In this document: piece after piece, positions 56,736 to 64,000 of the stretch
How positions within the stretch are numbered: position 1 is the stretch's first letter
Layout: each line of letters starts with the position of its first letter
From: Sphingomonas ginkgonis
Lineage (GTDB): Bacteria > Pseudomonadota > Alphaproteobacteria > Sphingomonadales > Sphingomonadaceae
Direction: 5' to 3'
NCBI RefSeq assembly: GCF_003970925.1
Contig: NZ_RWJF01000002.1
Location: 14,137 to 78,136 of the forward strand
Length of the DNA stretch: 64,000 nucleotides
Program-made: the position numbers and the translations under genes
Notes under the pieces: model-generated
What the model saw: the letters and a program-made list of their open reading frames with translations, nothing else
What the model was told of the DNA's origin: nothing
The model's database searches: none

Positions 56736-58000
56736 CCTGCCACCGGCAGAAGGCGCACATCGCCGATAAAGCTCTCCAGAGATTGCAGATGCGGCTGCAC
56801 CGCCTTTGGGAACTTGTCAGTTAAGCCGGACGGCACGACAAGCTGCACGCCGGCCTGCGTCATCTCGGCAAACTGTGTTTCCGAAACGCCTTCCTGCAAG
56901 GTCAGAAGGTGCTTGGCAGGGATGCGGTCAGCCTCGTTGAGAATCTGGCGCCACCGGTCGCGGCAGGTGGTCTTGACTGCCAGCATACGAAGCCGGTCAG
57001 CGGGAAAAGCATTGTCGCGGTACGCCGCAACCGACGGGAACAGGAAGTCCGGCGTCTTGCCGGCTTCCGAAACGGGCTGGTGCGCGAAATGCGTGCCCTC
57101 GATCAATCGCTCCTCAAGGAAGATTTCTCGGGCGTGCAGTTCAAGAGAGTGTCCGGACCTTGCCTTCCGGCGCTGCAGGATCGTCTGGGCTCGTGCGATG
57201 AAGCTGTCGATGGTGGTGAAGCCGGCCGTGATATGCGGCATCTCGATCGCCTGCTCGACGCTGCGGAATATCTCAAACTCGCATTCCCGGCGCCGCATTA
57301 GCCGCCGATCAGGATCAAGGCTGCTATCGTCGCGCAGCTCGGCCGCCTTCCGGATGATTTCGGCGCCGCTCGGAAACTTCAGCTGCCACGCCGCGGGGAT
57401 TTCATCATCCGCCAGCCAGCAATTCGTCCGCACCGCGGCAGGTGCAGGGCTCGGGAACAGTCCGCCCTGCGCGGGAGGCCAGAGGAGCCACTTGCCGGGT
57501 TCAACCGGCCCGACACGATCCTCGACAAGATCTTCCTCAGTTTCATGTCGGCACACCCAGACATGACAGTCGGCTATCGCGGACGGATCGACGACGCGGA
57601 AAGCGAAAACGGTAAGCGCGCCGGTGCTCTCCGGGTCCAGAAGGGCAGATGCGCTGCCGCCAAAGCCAGTCAGCCGTGTTTCGTTGCGACCACCCTTCGG
57701 GTTGCCGTGAAACCGGTTATTGTACCAGATCGCGCGCACCTCACGGTGATCGGCATGGGAGTCCACATAAAGATCGAACCGGATGTCGGGGTTCTTTACC
57801 TCCTGCCGCGCCAGCGCTGGGAATATCCGGAACAGGAAGTCGCGCGGGATATACGGTCCAGCCTGGTGGCTCTCGTTCGCCAGCGTGTCGTTGCCCGACA
57901 ATCTCTTCACGTACCAGACGAAGCCGGAACCGCCATGCTCGTCCAGCCATTCGATAATATCACCCGCTGGCACGCACTGTCCCCCTGATCTCGCCGGCAC
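56732..58000 (-). CDS. EcoRII-type restriction endonuclease
   Basis: A 422-residue type IIE-like enzyme. The N-terminal effector domain (about residues 1-180) is followed by the EcoRII C-terminal catalytic region: RARSGHSLELHAREIF-like start, then KTPDFLFPSVAAYRDNAFP and MLAVKTTCRDRWRQILNEAD, and HLLTLQEGVSETQF near the end. EcoRII itself cuts before CCWGG and needs two sites; the specificity here can only be presumed similar. It overlaps vsr by 41 bases and precedes a 96-residue gene. The partner Dcm methylase is encoded two genes upstream but is frameshifted in this sequence. Confidence 0.88.
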   Translation of the reverse strand: MPARSGGQCVPAGDIIEWLDEHGGSGFVWYVKRLSGNDTLANESHQAGPYIPRDFLFRIFPALARQEVKNPDIRFDLYVDSHADHREVRAIWYNNRFHGNPKGGRNETRLTGFGGSASALLDPESTGALTVFAFRVVDPSAIADCHVWVCRHETEEDLVEDRVGPVEPGKWLLWPPAQGGLFPSPAPAAVRTNCWLADDEIPAAWQLKFPSGAEIIRKAAELRDDSSLDPDRRLMRRRECEFEIFRSVEQAIEMPHITAGFTTIDSFIARAQTILQRRKARSGHSLELHAREIFLEERLIEGTHFAHQPVSEAGKTPDFLFPSVAAYRDNAFPADRLRMLAVKTTCRDRWRQILNEADRIPAKHLLTLQEGVSETQFAEMTQAGVQLVVPSGLTDKFPKAVQPHLQSLESFIGDVRLLPVAG

Positions 58001-58481
58001 GTTCGCCGGAACGGAGCCAGTCGGCCGCCAGTGGCACCACGCAATCGATACCGATCTTGCCGGTGCCCTTCAGCGAGCATTCCCAGATTTTCAGCACGCG
58101 CCAGCCTGCATGGTCAAGCGCGGCCTCCACCTCGGAGTCACGCTCTTGATTGCGGCCGATCTTTTGACGCCAGAAGTCTTGGCGCGTACCCGGCCAGCGG
58201 AACAATGGACAGTCATGTCCATGCCAGAAGCAGCCGTGAACGAAGATCGCGGAACGCCAGCGTGGCAACACCATGTCAGGTTTGCCGGGCAGGCGGCGAT
58301 CATGAAGCACGAAGCGGAATCCAAGGGCATGAAGACCGCGGCGCACGACCAGCTCAGGCTTCGTGTTCTTGCCCCTGATCCCCGCCATCATCCGGCTGCG
58401 TGTCGCCGCATCGACTACGTCACCCGGCAAGCGCCAGCTTCCGCTGAAGACGTTCGGGCTCGATCTCCGCGCGATCGACAA
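57960..58481 (-). CDS. vsr: Very short patch repair endonuclease (Vsr)
   Basis: A 173-residue Vsr nuclease. The family start DVVDAATRSRMMAGIRGKNT is at residues 21-40, followed by FVLHDRRLPGKPDMVLPRW and AIFVHGCFWHGHDCPLF, which contribute the catalytic Asp and His and a zinc-binding Cys/His set. It nicks next to T:G mismatches made when Dcm-methylated cytosine deaminates. It overlaps both neighbours. The first 20 residues overlap the dcm 3' end; a TTG at 58430 is a possible alternative start. Presence beside Dcm and EcoRII is the usual logic. Confidence 0.9.
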   Translation of the reverse strand: MSIARRSSPNVFSGSWRLPGDVVDAATRSRMMAGIRGKNTKPELVVRRGLHALGFRFVLHDRRLPGKPDMVLPRWRSAIFVHGCFWHGHDCPLFRWPGTRQDFWRQKIGRNQERDSEVEAALDHAGWRVLKIWECSLKGTGKIGIDCVVPLAADWLRSGERAGEIRGTVRASG

Positions 58482-59678
58482 GCCAAGGCAGCATGTGCTC
58501 GGCTACAGCCCTCACGACGGGCACGACGACAGCGTTGCCGAACTGGCGATAGGCCTGCGTGTCTGACACTGGAATAATGAATTCGCTACCGTCAGGCTCG
58601 TCAAATCCCATGAGCCGGGCACACTCGCGGGGCGTGAGCCGACGCGGATTCTTCCCCTTCTGCTCTACGAGGATTTCCGATCCATCCTTGTAATAGCGCG
58701 CTGAAAGGGTGCGGGCGATATCGCCGGGTCCGACCAAGCCGAAGCCAAACCCATTGCCCGCCGCCTTGTGCTTGTCTGCATAGCCCTGAAGATAGCGCCA
58801 CAGGTGATCCGTCAGCGTGTACTTCTCCGACACTGACGCGATGTTGCCCCGCGTATAGTGGGAGTCCGGGGCCTCAGTGCCATCCTCGGGGTGCAGAATT
58901 GAGCGGAGCTTCGGCCCGTTCAGGGGATCGGGCAGCACAAGATCTGCAAAGGTGAAGTCGTTTTTCTCGCGGAAGCCAACAATGAAGATGCGCTCACGCT
59001 GCTGCGGCACGAATGCCTTAGAATTGATGACCTTCCAATGGATCTGGTATCCGAGTTCCACCAGCGTGCGATGAATCACCTCGAACGTCCGACCCTTGTC
59101 ATGATTGACCAGATTCTTGACGTTCTCCAGCAGGAAGGCTCGCGGCCGGTGATGCTGGATGATCTTTGCAACATTGAAAAACAGCGTGCCTTGCGTTTCA
59201 TCGAGAAAGCCGTGTGGCCGGTTAAGCGCGTTCTTCTTAGATACGCCGGCGATTGAAAAGGGCTGGCAAGGGAAGCCTGCCAGCAACAGATCATGGGCCG
59301 GGATGGTCTCCACCGCGACCTTGGTTATGTCGCCGGTGACCTCATGCTCGCACTCGTAGTTGGCCAGGTAGGTTTTCTGGGAATACTTGTCCCACTCGCT
59401 CGTAAAGACGCATTCGCCCCATTCGTCAAAGCCTCGACGCAGCCCCCGATACCGGCGAACAGGTCGATGAAGCGGAACGCCTTGCCTTGGGGCATTGCGG
59501 CGCGGCTTTCCCGGATCATCCTGTCCAACAACTTCAGCGCCGCACGGCGAGGGCGGGTCTGTCCGCGCTCCCAGCGATAGACAGTGCTACGAGAAAAGCC
59601 GGCCATATCGGCAAGGGCATCCACGCTGATACCCGCGCTGGTGCGGAGACGGGAGAATTCGGATACGGACGGAAGCAA
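58420..59678 (-). pseudogene. dcm: Dcm-type cytosine-C5 methyltransferase with N-terminal HTH, one-base frameshift
   Basis: From the ATG at 59678 an Xre-like HTH is read (VDALADMAGFSRSTVYRWER), then FRFIDLFAGIGG, motif I of cytosine-C5 methylases. The frame then breaks at the G run at 59443-59447. One added G continues as LRRGFDEWGECVFTSEWDK into the main part: LLAGFPCQPFSIAG (catalytic Cys), FLLENVKNLVNHD, PQQRERIFIVGF, RRLTPRECARLMGF and YRQFGNAVVVPV. M.EcoRII/Dcm family, expected to methylate CCWGG and protect against the EcoRII-type enzyme. The HTH may autoregulate the operon. Either a true pseudogene or an undercalled G. Confidence 0.8.
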
Positions 59679-59890
59679 GCGGCACCTCTGGGAAGATTTG
59701 TGCCACTATGACGCTGTGATTCCCACCGAGCAAGAACAAAACAGGTCTACCTTACCTGTGTTCGGAGCCATATTGCCCCGGAGCGTCAGGGATCGTATCG
59801 CGGGGCCACACACGGCTCCTTCGGAATGTCCGCTTCCCGAGAGGGTACTAACGACTAGGGCCGACCCGAAAGGGCGGCCCTTGGCTCACC

Positions 59891-59906
59891 TGTGCCACGT
59901 GGCACA
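59891..59906. repeat. parS-like palindrome, copy 6
   Basis: A 16-bp perfect palindrome TGTGCCACGTGGCACA, the shortest copy, as the next outer pair is C/C. It lies in the 241-bp region between the dcm start (59678) and the end of the 188-residue membrane protein gene (59920), about 210 bases upstream of dcm. Confidence 0.7.
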
Positions 59907-59919
59907 CCCCATCCCGTCA

Positions 59920-60486
59920 TCAACCAAGCCGGTCCAGCTCAGCGTGAGCCTGTGCAAGCGCGCTGGCCTTCTGCACCGTTGCAGCCGCAAGAAGTGCTGA
60001 TGCCACCAAGAGCGCGACCCCGATCAGAGTGGGAAAGAAGGCATGAGATTCCTTCCTGAACCCCAGGACAGCGCCTACGCCAGCGATCATCAGGATGATA
60101 GTCCACACAATGTTGGCGGCAACGCCGGCGAGTGGCCGCGGGACGTTGCGGAAGCGGATGCTGCGGGTCCGATTATGCCAGTCCTTCACCACCAGCGGGC
60201 CGTTGTGGGTGGGCAGGCAAAGCGCACGCACAACATCGCCTTCGGCTGCGACGATATAGTCGTCACTAACCAGCTTCAGGGTACGTCCCTTCACCTCGAG
60301 GAGCATGACGAACTCGCGCGACGTGTTCACGAAGGTGTGTGTTTCGGTCTGGTGAGCAGCGCCGGCAGTGCCCGGCCGGCTGCTGGTGTGTTCGGTGATG
60401 CTCACGTCGGTCGTGCGGTGCGACCCTAGGATGCGATCGATCGGCCCCTCGACTACCAGAAAACGTGACGGAGCGATCATATCCAT
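59920..60486 (-). CDS. Membrane protein of unknown function
   Basis: A 188-residue protein with a soluble N-terminal half (residues 1-120, mixed beta) and two adjacent transmembrane helices near 122-145 and 150-170 (NIVWTIILMIAGVGAVLG and FFPTLIGVALLVASALLAAA). Alternative start at the Met in position 3. The start overlaps the end of the upstream 108-residue membrane protein gene, so both are co-translated. No family is recognised. Confidence 0.6.
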   Translation of the reverse strand: MDMIAPSRFLVVEGPIDRILGSHRTTDVSITEHTSSRPGTAGAAHQTETHTFVNTSREFVMLLEVKGRTLKLVSDDYIVAAEGDVVRALCLPTHNGPLVVKDWHNRTRSIRFRNVPRPLAGVAANIVWTIILMIAGVGAVLGFRKESHAFFPTLIGVALLVASALLAAATVQKASALAQAHAELDRLG

Positions 60487-60803
60487 TGTCCTCGAAGCGC
60501 GTCGTTGAACTCCACGGCCAGCACGATAGCGCCCGTCACGAGCGCGGCGAGGCCGAACAGGGCGAGGCGCGCGAGGCCACCAAGTGACCCGCTACCGCGG
60601 GTGATGGTGATCGCTGCGCCAGTTGCCGAGGCGAGGATCAGCCCCGGGCCAAGCTCATAGAGGGCGAGGCCAGGAAGCCGGTTCGGCAGCAGGAAGGGAT
60701 AGGCGCGAATAAGGCGACCGATCAGCATCGCCGCAATCACGAGCGACAGCGAAGCTCCCCAGCGGCCGATCGCTACCGCGCGCGGGGAGCCGCGCTCAAG
60801 CAT
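60477..60803 (-). CDS. Small membrane protein, unknown function
   Basis: A 108-residue protein with three hydrophobic helices (SLSLVIAAMLIGRLI, LALYELGPGLILASATGAA and ARLALFGLAALVTGAIVLAV). The ATG at 60803 is used because longer frames upstream contain no hydrophobic or conserved segment. It overlaps the 188-residue gene by ten bases. No function can be assigned. Confidence 0.55.
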   Translation of the reverse strand: MLERGSPRAVAIGRWGASLSLVIAAMLIGRLIRAYPFLLPNRLPGLALYELGPGLILASATGAAITITRGSGSLGGLARLALFGLAALVTGAIVLAVEFNDALRGQWI

Positions 60804-60958
60804 CGGCGACACGCGCCCATCCCAATACGCCCGCCATCTGGGCGGCCCGTTGCAGCCTAGTCGATCGTCACCCGAAGGGGCGGAAACCCGCGTGCGGGGT
60901 TTCGCGGAGCGGCGCGCCGGCGCCGCGGAGTAGAGCGCGGGCCGAAGGCATGCCCCGA

Positions 60959-61558
60959 CTACTTCCTGACCGTCTCCACAGCGCATCCCTGTGGCACCTG
61001 CGCCCTGCGGACAGCGAGCTGCCGCATCCCTTCGTAGTCTATGCCCCATAGCCCCGCCCGCTGTGCTGCTGCCTCCTGCATCAGATCGACATAGGCCCCG
61101 CCCGAGAACACCCGGTAATCCACCGCATAGCCCTGCGCGACCATCGTGGCCCCCACACTCGCCCTGTTCGCGGGAAAACGACACGCCAGGTTCAATCGGC
61201 CGTAGCTCTTGGGATCGGTCCGGCACTGGTTCTCACGCCGCAGCGCATAATCGAACATCGAGACCGAGCAGTCCATCCCACCATCCCGTGTCGACAACTG
61301 CCGCAGGGTATCGCTCGAAAGCGCTTTGAGCCCCGGCAGGTCGTCATCGGGCGCATCGATTCCGACTACCCGCACCCGCCCATTGGGAAAGTCGACCGTA
61401 TCCCCGTCGATGATCCTTGGACTGGGCGACGACAGCCGAGTTTTCGACACTTCGACGAGAGACTGCCGGTTCTGCGAAATGGCGTAGCTCGCGACGATCA
61501 GGAACGTCGCACCCATCGTCCATCGCTGAAACCGCGTCGCGCCGGGGAACAGCTTCAT
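60959..61558 (-). CDS. Thermonuclease-like (SNase-fold) protein, membrane-anchored or secreted
   Basis: A 199-residue protein with a signal anchor (WTMGATFLIVASYAIS, about residues 13-28) and an SNase-fold domain: IIDGDTVDFPNGRVRVVGID (Asp and Arg ligand positions), GRLNLACRFPANRASVGATM and AVDYRVFSGGAYVDLMQEAA. The usual GIDAPE reads GIDAPD here, so the catalytic Glu is replaced by Asp. Such proteins occur in many sphingomonad conjugative plasmids with unknown purpose. Its ATG (61558) overlaps the toprim-type gene stop by four bases. Confidence 0.78.
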   Translation of the reverse strand: MKLFPGATRFQRWTMGATFLIVASYAISQNRQSLVEVSKTRLSSPSPRIIDGDTVDFPNGRVRVVGIDAPDDDLPGLKALSSDTLRQLSTRDGGMDCSVSMFDYALRRENQCRTDPKSYGRLNLACRFPANRASVGATMVAQGYAVDYRVFSGGAYVDLMQEAAAQRAGLWGIDYEGMRQLAVRRAQVPQGCAVETVRK

Positions 61559-62439
61559 AGCAAGCGGATCTCGCGCAGAAGGTCGTTCCAATCACCGGCA
61601 TGAGGCGGCAGCTTGACGACAAGCTGGCGTCCATTGGCTGCCAGGTGTGGGGTAGCACGCTCGATCGCGCGTGCCGCCTCGGCGCCGTGCTGGCTGTAGA
61701 TGACGACGGTATGGATGCTCTCCGGGATGGCGACGGCTTGGTAGCGCTCGATCCCCAACACGGGCCACACGAAGTGGCCGGCGCCCAGCAGGTTCATCAC
61801 GCTCGCCGCGTCCTCGACGCCCTCGGCGAGGCGCAGAATGCCGTCGAGGGGGATGCCGCCCCAGCGGACCGCGCCGACGCCGGGATTGCCTAGCATCCGC
61901 TTGGGCTCGTCCATGTCGGCCTTCCGGCGGCCGTCGGGGGCCAAGAAGGTCCGGTGGATCGCGACGACGCCGGTGTCCTCCTCGATGGGCGCGATCAGTG
62001 CCGGCGCAAACGCCTTTGCGGCGCCGGCACCGCACTGGCAGCGCGGATCGAAACGGGCGTTGATCCCATCGGGGATGATTGAGCGCCCCGCGCGTAGGTA
62101 TCGATCGGCGAGCGTGCCGGCGAAGGGCTCGGCATGGCGCCACACGGCAAGGGCGACCCTGTTGAGGTCGGCCTTGCCATCCTGGCGCTGGCCCGGGTCG
62201 TGGTCAGCGGGCGCGAGGATCTTACCCGAGCGGAGCGCCGACATGATCGCGTCGGTTGAGCAGCCAGCAAAGCAGTGGAAGAGCACGGCGCGCTCGCCGA
62301 TGCGGATCGATAGACTGGCCTTGCCATCGGCGTGGGCGGGGCACCGACACATGGCGGAAGCCCCATGCCATTTGCCTCCGAGTTGGCGAACGATGCGGTC
62401 GGCCTGTTCCTCGATCGTAGCGGTCTGACGTTGGGCCAT
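61555..62439 (-). CDS. Toprim/CHC2-zinc-finger primase-like protein
   Basis: A 294-residue protein with an N-terminal primase zinc finger (AMCRCPAHADGKASLSI, then LFHCFAGC, matching the Cys-x-Cys...His...Cys pattern). A DUF7146-like middle follows (AIHRTFLAPDGRRKADMDEP) and a C-terminal toprim-like domain (LRLAEGVEDAASVMNLLGAG, then HTVVIYSQHGAEAARA, where the expected acidic Asp is replaced by Ser). Such proteins may prime the complementary strand in recipients. It is coupled to the thermonuclease gene. Confidence 0.8.
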   Translation of the reverse strand: MAQRQTATIEEQADRIVRQLGGKWHGASAMCRCPAHADGKASLSIRIGERAVLFHCFAGCSTDAIMSALRSGKILAPADHDPGQRQDGKADLNRVALAVWRHAEPFAGTLADRYLRAGRSIIPDGINARFDPRCQCGAGAAKAFAPALIAPIEEDTGVVAIHRTFLAPDGRRKADMDEPKRMLGNPGVGAVRWGGIPLDGILRLAEGVEDAASVMNLLGAGHFVWPVLGIERYQAVAIPESIHTVVIYSQHGAEAARAIERATPHLAANGRQLVVKLPPHAGDWNDLLREIRLL

Positions 62440-62527
62440 CTAAGACACCCCCGGTGCAAGACAGGCATAGGCTACCGGGGGCGAGCCAAAGCACCAGCGA
62501 AAACTACATGAATCACTACAGGGGGAA

Positions 62528-62818
62528 TTGGTGGATTTGGAGCTGCTGCTAGAACGTGAGCTGACGACGCTGCGGCCTCCGGGTGGCACGATAACGGACG
62601 TCCATGTCTGCCAGCGCGACTGCGGACGATGGTACATCAATGTCCGCGTGAGCTGGCGTGGCACCGCTCTGTTCCATGTCGGCCTTTACGACAAAAAGCG
62701 TATCCGCCTGTATAAAAAGGCGTCTTCGGCCATACGCCACGTCGTGCTCGGCTACGGCTACGAGGACGTGGTCCACGTACACCCCTTCACTGGGCTCCGT
62801 GACGAGAAGTCGTTCTGA
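62528..62818 (+). CDS. Small plasmid protein, unknown function
   Basis: A 96-residue protein starting with TTG at 62528 or GTG at 62531 after an AGGGGGAAT ribosome site. It has a short beta-rich body (CQRDCGRWYINVRVSWRG, FHVGLYDKKRIRLYKKAS) and no known motif. It is divergent from the primase-like gene and about 100 bases upstream of the TrbM-like gene, so it may start the transfer operon or be independent. Confidence 0.5.
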   Translation: MVDLELLLERELTTLRPPGGTITDVHVCQRDCGRWYINVRVSWRGTALFHVGLYDKKRIRLYKKASSAIRHVVLGYGYEDVVHVHPFTGLRDEKSF

Positions 62819-62916
62819 CGCGGCAAGCCGTCGCACCTCTCTGAAACTTTTGTCGTTTTCGGGCTAGGCAATCGCATTATAGCGATTTAGCATGTTCTCA
62901 CCTTAGGAGTGAAAAC

Positions 62917-63315
62917 ATGGCAAATCGCTTGTTTTCTTTAGTGCCCGTTGCTGGCCTCCTGACTGCCTCGATGGCGGCAGTTCCCGCTCGTGCAGCTGAT
63001 TCTACCTGGGCTTGCGAAGTGCTGCTTTGCGCCAGCAATCCCGGTGGATGGATGCAGTTCGCCGAATGCGTCCCGCCGATCCGCAAGCTCATCACCCATC
63101 TCGGGTTGGGTGGAGGGTTCCCAACCTGCAGCGCAGGCGGGGTTCGTAAGGCGGACTATACCAAACCCAAGAACGGACGCCCCGGTTACGTCGTGATGAC
63201 GATGCAGGATGGCTCCCGCACCCGATACACGGTGCCGAGTAGCGCACAGGTCGCCCACGCGGAGGCGACAGCGCTGGCGGGGCCGACACCGGGTTCCGCG
63301 ACATTGGAGCGGTAA
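62917..63315 (+). CDS. TrbM-like exported protein of the transfer region
   Basis: A 132-residue exported protein. It has a signal peptide (LFSLVPVAGLLTASMAAVPARA) and a TrbM-like core with cysteines: TWACEVLLCASNPGG, then MQFAECVPPIRKLITHLGLG and FPTCSAGG. TrbM proteins are found in type IV secretion and conjugation operons of plasmids, often before the lytic transglycosylase. The ATG at 62917 has a TTAGGAGTGAAAAC leader. It lies two bases upstream of the VirB1 gene. Confidence 0.82.
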   Translation: MANRLFSLVPVAGLLTASMAAVPARAADSTWACEVLLCASNPGGWMQFAECVPPIRKLITHLGLGGGFPTCSAGGVRKADYTKPKNGRPGYVVMTMQDGSRTRYTVPSSAQVAHAEATALAGPTPGSATLER

Positions 63316-63317
63316 CG

Positions 63318-64000
63318 ATGCTCCCGTCCGCGATCGTCATGGGGTTGGCAGCGCAGTGTGCGCCAGGTGTCGCCCCGGAGACGATCGCGGCGATCGTGCA
63401 GACGGAAAGCCAGGGTTTCGAGCTGGCGATCAACGTCAACGGGCTGGGGCGGAGGGTCGCGCCCGCGACGAACGTGGCACAGGCCATCGCGCTCGCCCGC
63501 TCTTACGTGAGCAAGGGCTATTCGGTCGATCTGGGTCTCGGGCAGATCAACTCCCGCAACATGAAGGCCCTCGGCCTGACCTGGGACAACGTGTTCGATC
63601 CCTGCACCAACATCGCCGCGGCGGGGGCGGTGCTGTCCGGCAATTACCACAGCGTGCGCGCGGGGCTGCACCCCCAGCGCGCGCTCCGCATCGCACTCTC
63701 CATGTACAACACCGGGTCGCAGTCGCGCGGCTTCTCCAACGGCTATGTCGGCAAGGTTGTCGGCAATGCCGGCATCTCCGACGGCATCCGGCCCGTCGCG
63801 GTGCGCGTGAGCGCGTTCACCGACACAAGGAATACCGGCGAAGGGTCGAGCGCGGCTGCGCAGCTCGCCGCGCTGGTCGAGGAAAACACGTCCGCCGCGG
63901 GTCAGCCACAAGCTGCGCCTCCCCCACCGCCGCCATCGTGGGACGTGTTTGCGAGGGCGGAATATGAGCGAGCCCGTCTCGCCGGAGAAGGAGAAAACCG
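63318..64000 (+). CDS. virB1: VirB1-type lytic transglycosylase, C-terminus outside window
   Basis: A lytic transglycosylase of the conjugation machinery. The visible 227 residues contain the SLT fold: catalytic Glu in AAIVQTESQGFELAINVNG, DLGLGQINSRNMKALGLTW and ALRIALSMYNTGSQSRGF. A Pro-rich stretch follows and the window ends inside the C-terminal region. It opens the peptidoglycan for the type IV secretion system. It starts two bases after the TrbM-like stop and is expected to be followed by other virB/trb genes beyond the right edge. Confidence 0.9.
   Translation, partial: MLPSAIVMGLAAQCAPGVAPETIAAIVQTESQGFELAINVNGLGRRVAPATNVAQAIALARSYVSKGYSVDLGLGQINSRNMKALGLTWDNVFDPCTNIAAAGAVLSGNYHSVRAGLHPQRALRIALSMYNTGSQSRGFSNGYVGKVVGNAGISDGIRPVAVRVSAFTDTRNTGEGSSAAAQLAALVEENTSAAGQPQAAPPPPPPSWDVFARAEYERARLAGEGEN

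Overview
The window looks like part of a large conjugative plasmid from a sphingomonad-like alphaproteobacterium (Sphingomonas, Sphingobium or Novosphingobium type). The evidence is the high GC content, an RPA-type replication initiator with iterons, ParAB, a VirD2-like relaxase with a MobC-like partner, a TrbM/VirB1 start of a type IV secretion operon at the right edge, Fic/VbhA, ArdC, SSB and DUF3768 genes, and an alphaproteobacterial LexA box (GTTC-N7-GTTC). The genus is inference. No tRNA, rRNA or CRISPR array was seen.

Layout. 1-8.6 kb is a cargo block: LysR-TDT transporter divergent from a molybdenum sulfite oxidase, an MgtC-like protein, an ECF sigma/anti-sigma operon with a YVTN beta-propeller and a DUF305 protein, and a fluoride riboswitch driving a CLC-F type antiporter with a broken DUF190-like gene. 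8.7-16 kb is backbone: relaxase, MobC, a candidate oriT with an IncP-like nic sequence, parAB, ssb, an HTH protein, and repA flanked by iterons on both sides. 16-40.7 kb is a metal-resistance island. It holds a serine resolvase, ars (arsR-C-B-N2-H), a MerR-controlled glutaredoxin membrane protein, and a copper block (cnrYXH-like regulators, copA, damaged copB, copC split by an IS481-family element, copD, and copper-binding small proteins). A czcICBA cation efflux operon with three CDF exporters and a CadR/PbrR-like MerR completes it. 40.7-62.9 kb is backbone and defence: SOS-controlled umuDC plus an SRAP gene, Fic-VbhA, DUF3768, HU (frameshifted), HNH, a 612-residue ParB-like protein, an Mrr-like nuclease and ArdC. 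These are followed by a dual-GHKL ATPase plus receiver-domain pair, an EcoRII-Vsr-Dcm restriction-modification set (Dcm frameshifted), a secreted nuclease and a primase-like protein. From 62.9 kb the TrbM-like and VirB1 genes open the conjugation operon.

Two kinds of dispersed non-coding repeat tie the backbone together. First, a parS-like palindrome (TGTGCCACGTGGCACA) occurs six times, all in backbone or defence DNA and never between 10.5 and 46.3 kb. Second, a three-copy, about 230-bp element with three conserved hairpins sits directly upstream of three leftward genes or operons (DUF3768, the ParB-like operon, ardC). If the nic site is right, the plus strand enters the recipient first, so leftward genes would have the transferred strand as template. 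The repeated element is therefore a candidate single-stranded promoter or leader for early expression in recipients. This is a hypothesis.

Several genes are broken by single-base changes, three of them one G short in a G run (DUF190-like, copB, dcm). That pattern could be real decay or homopolymer sequencing error, and it should be settled before biological conclusions are drawn from them.
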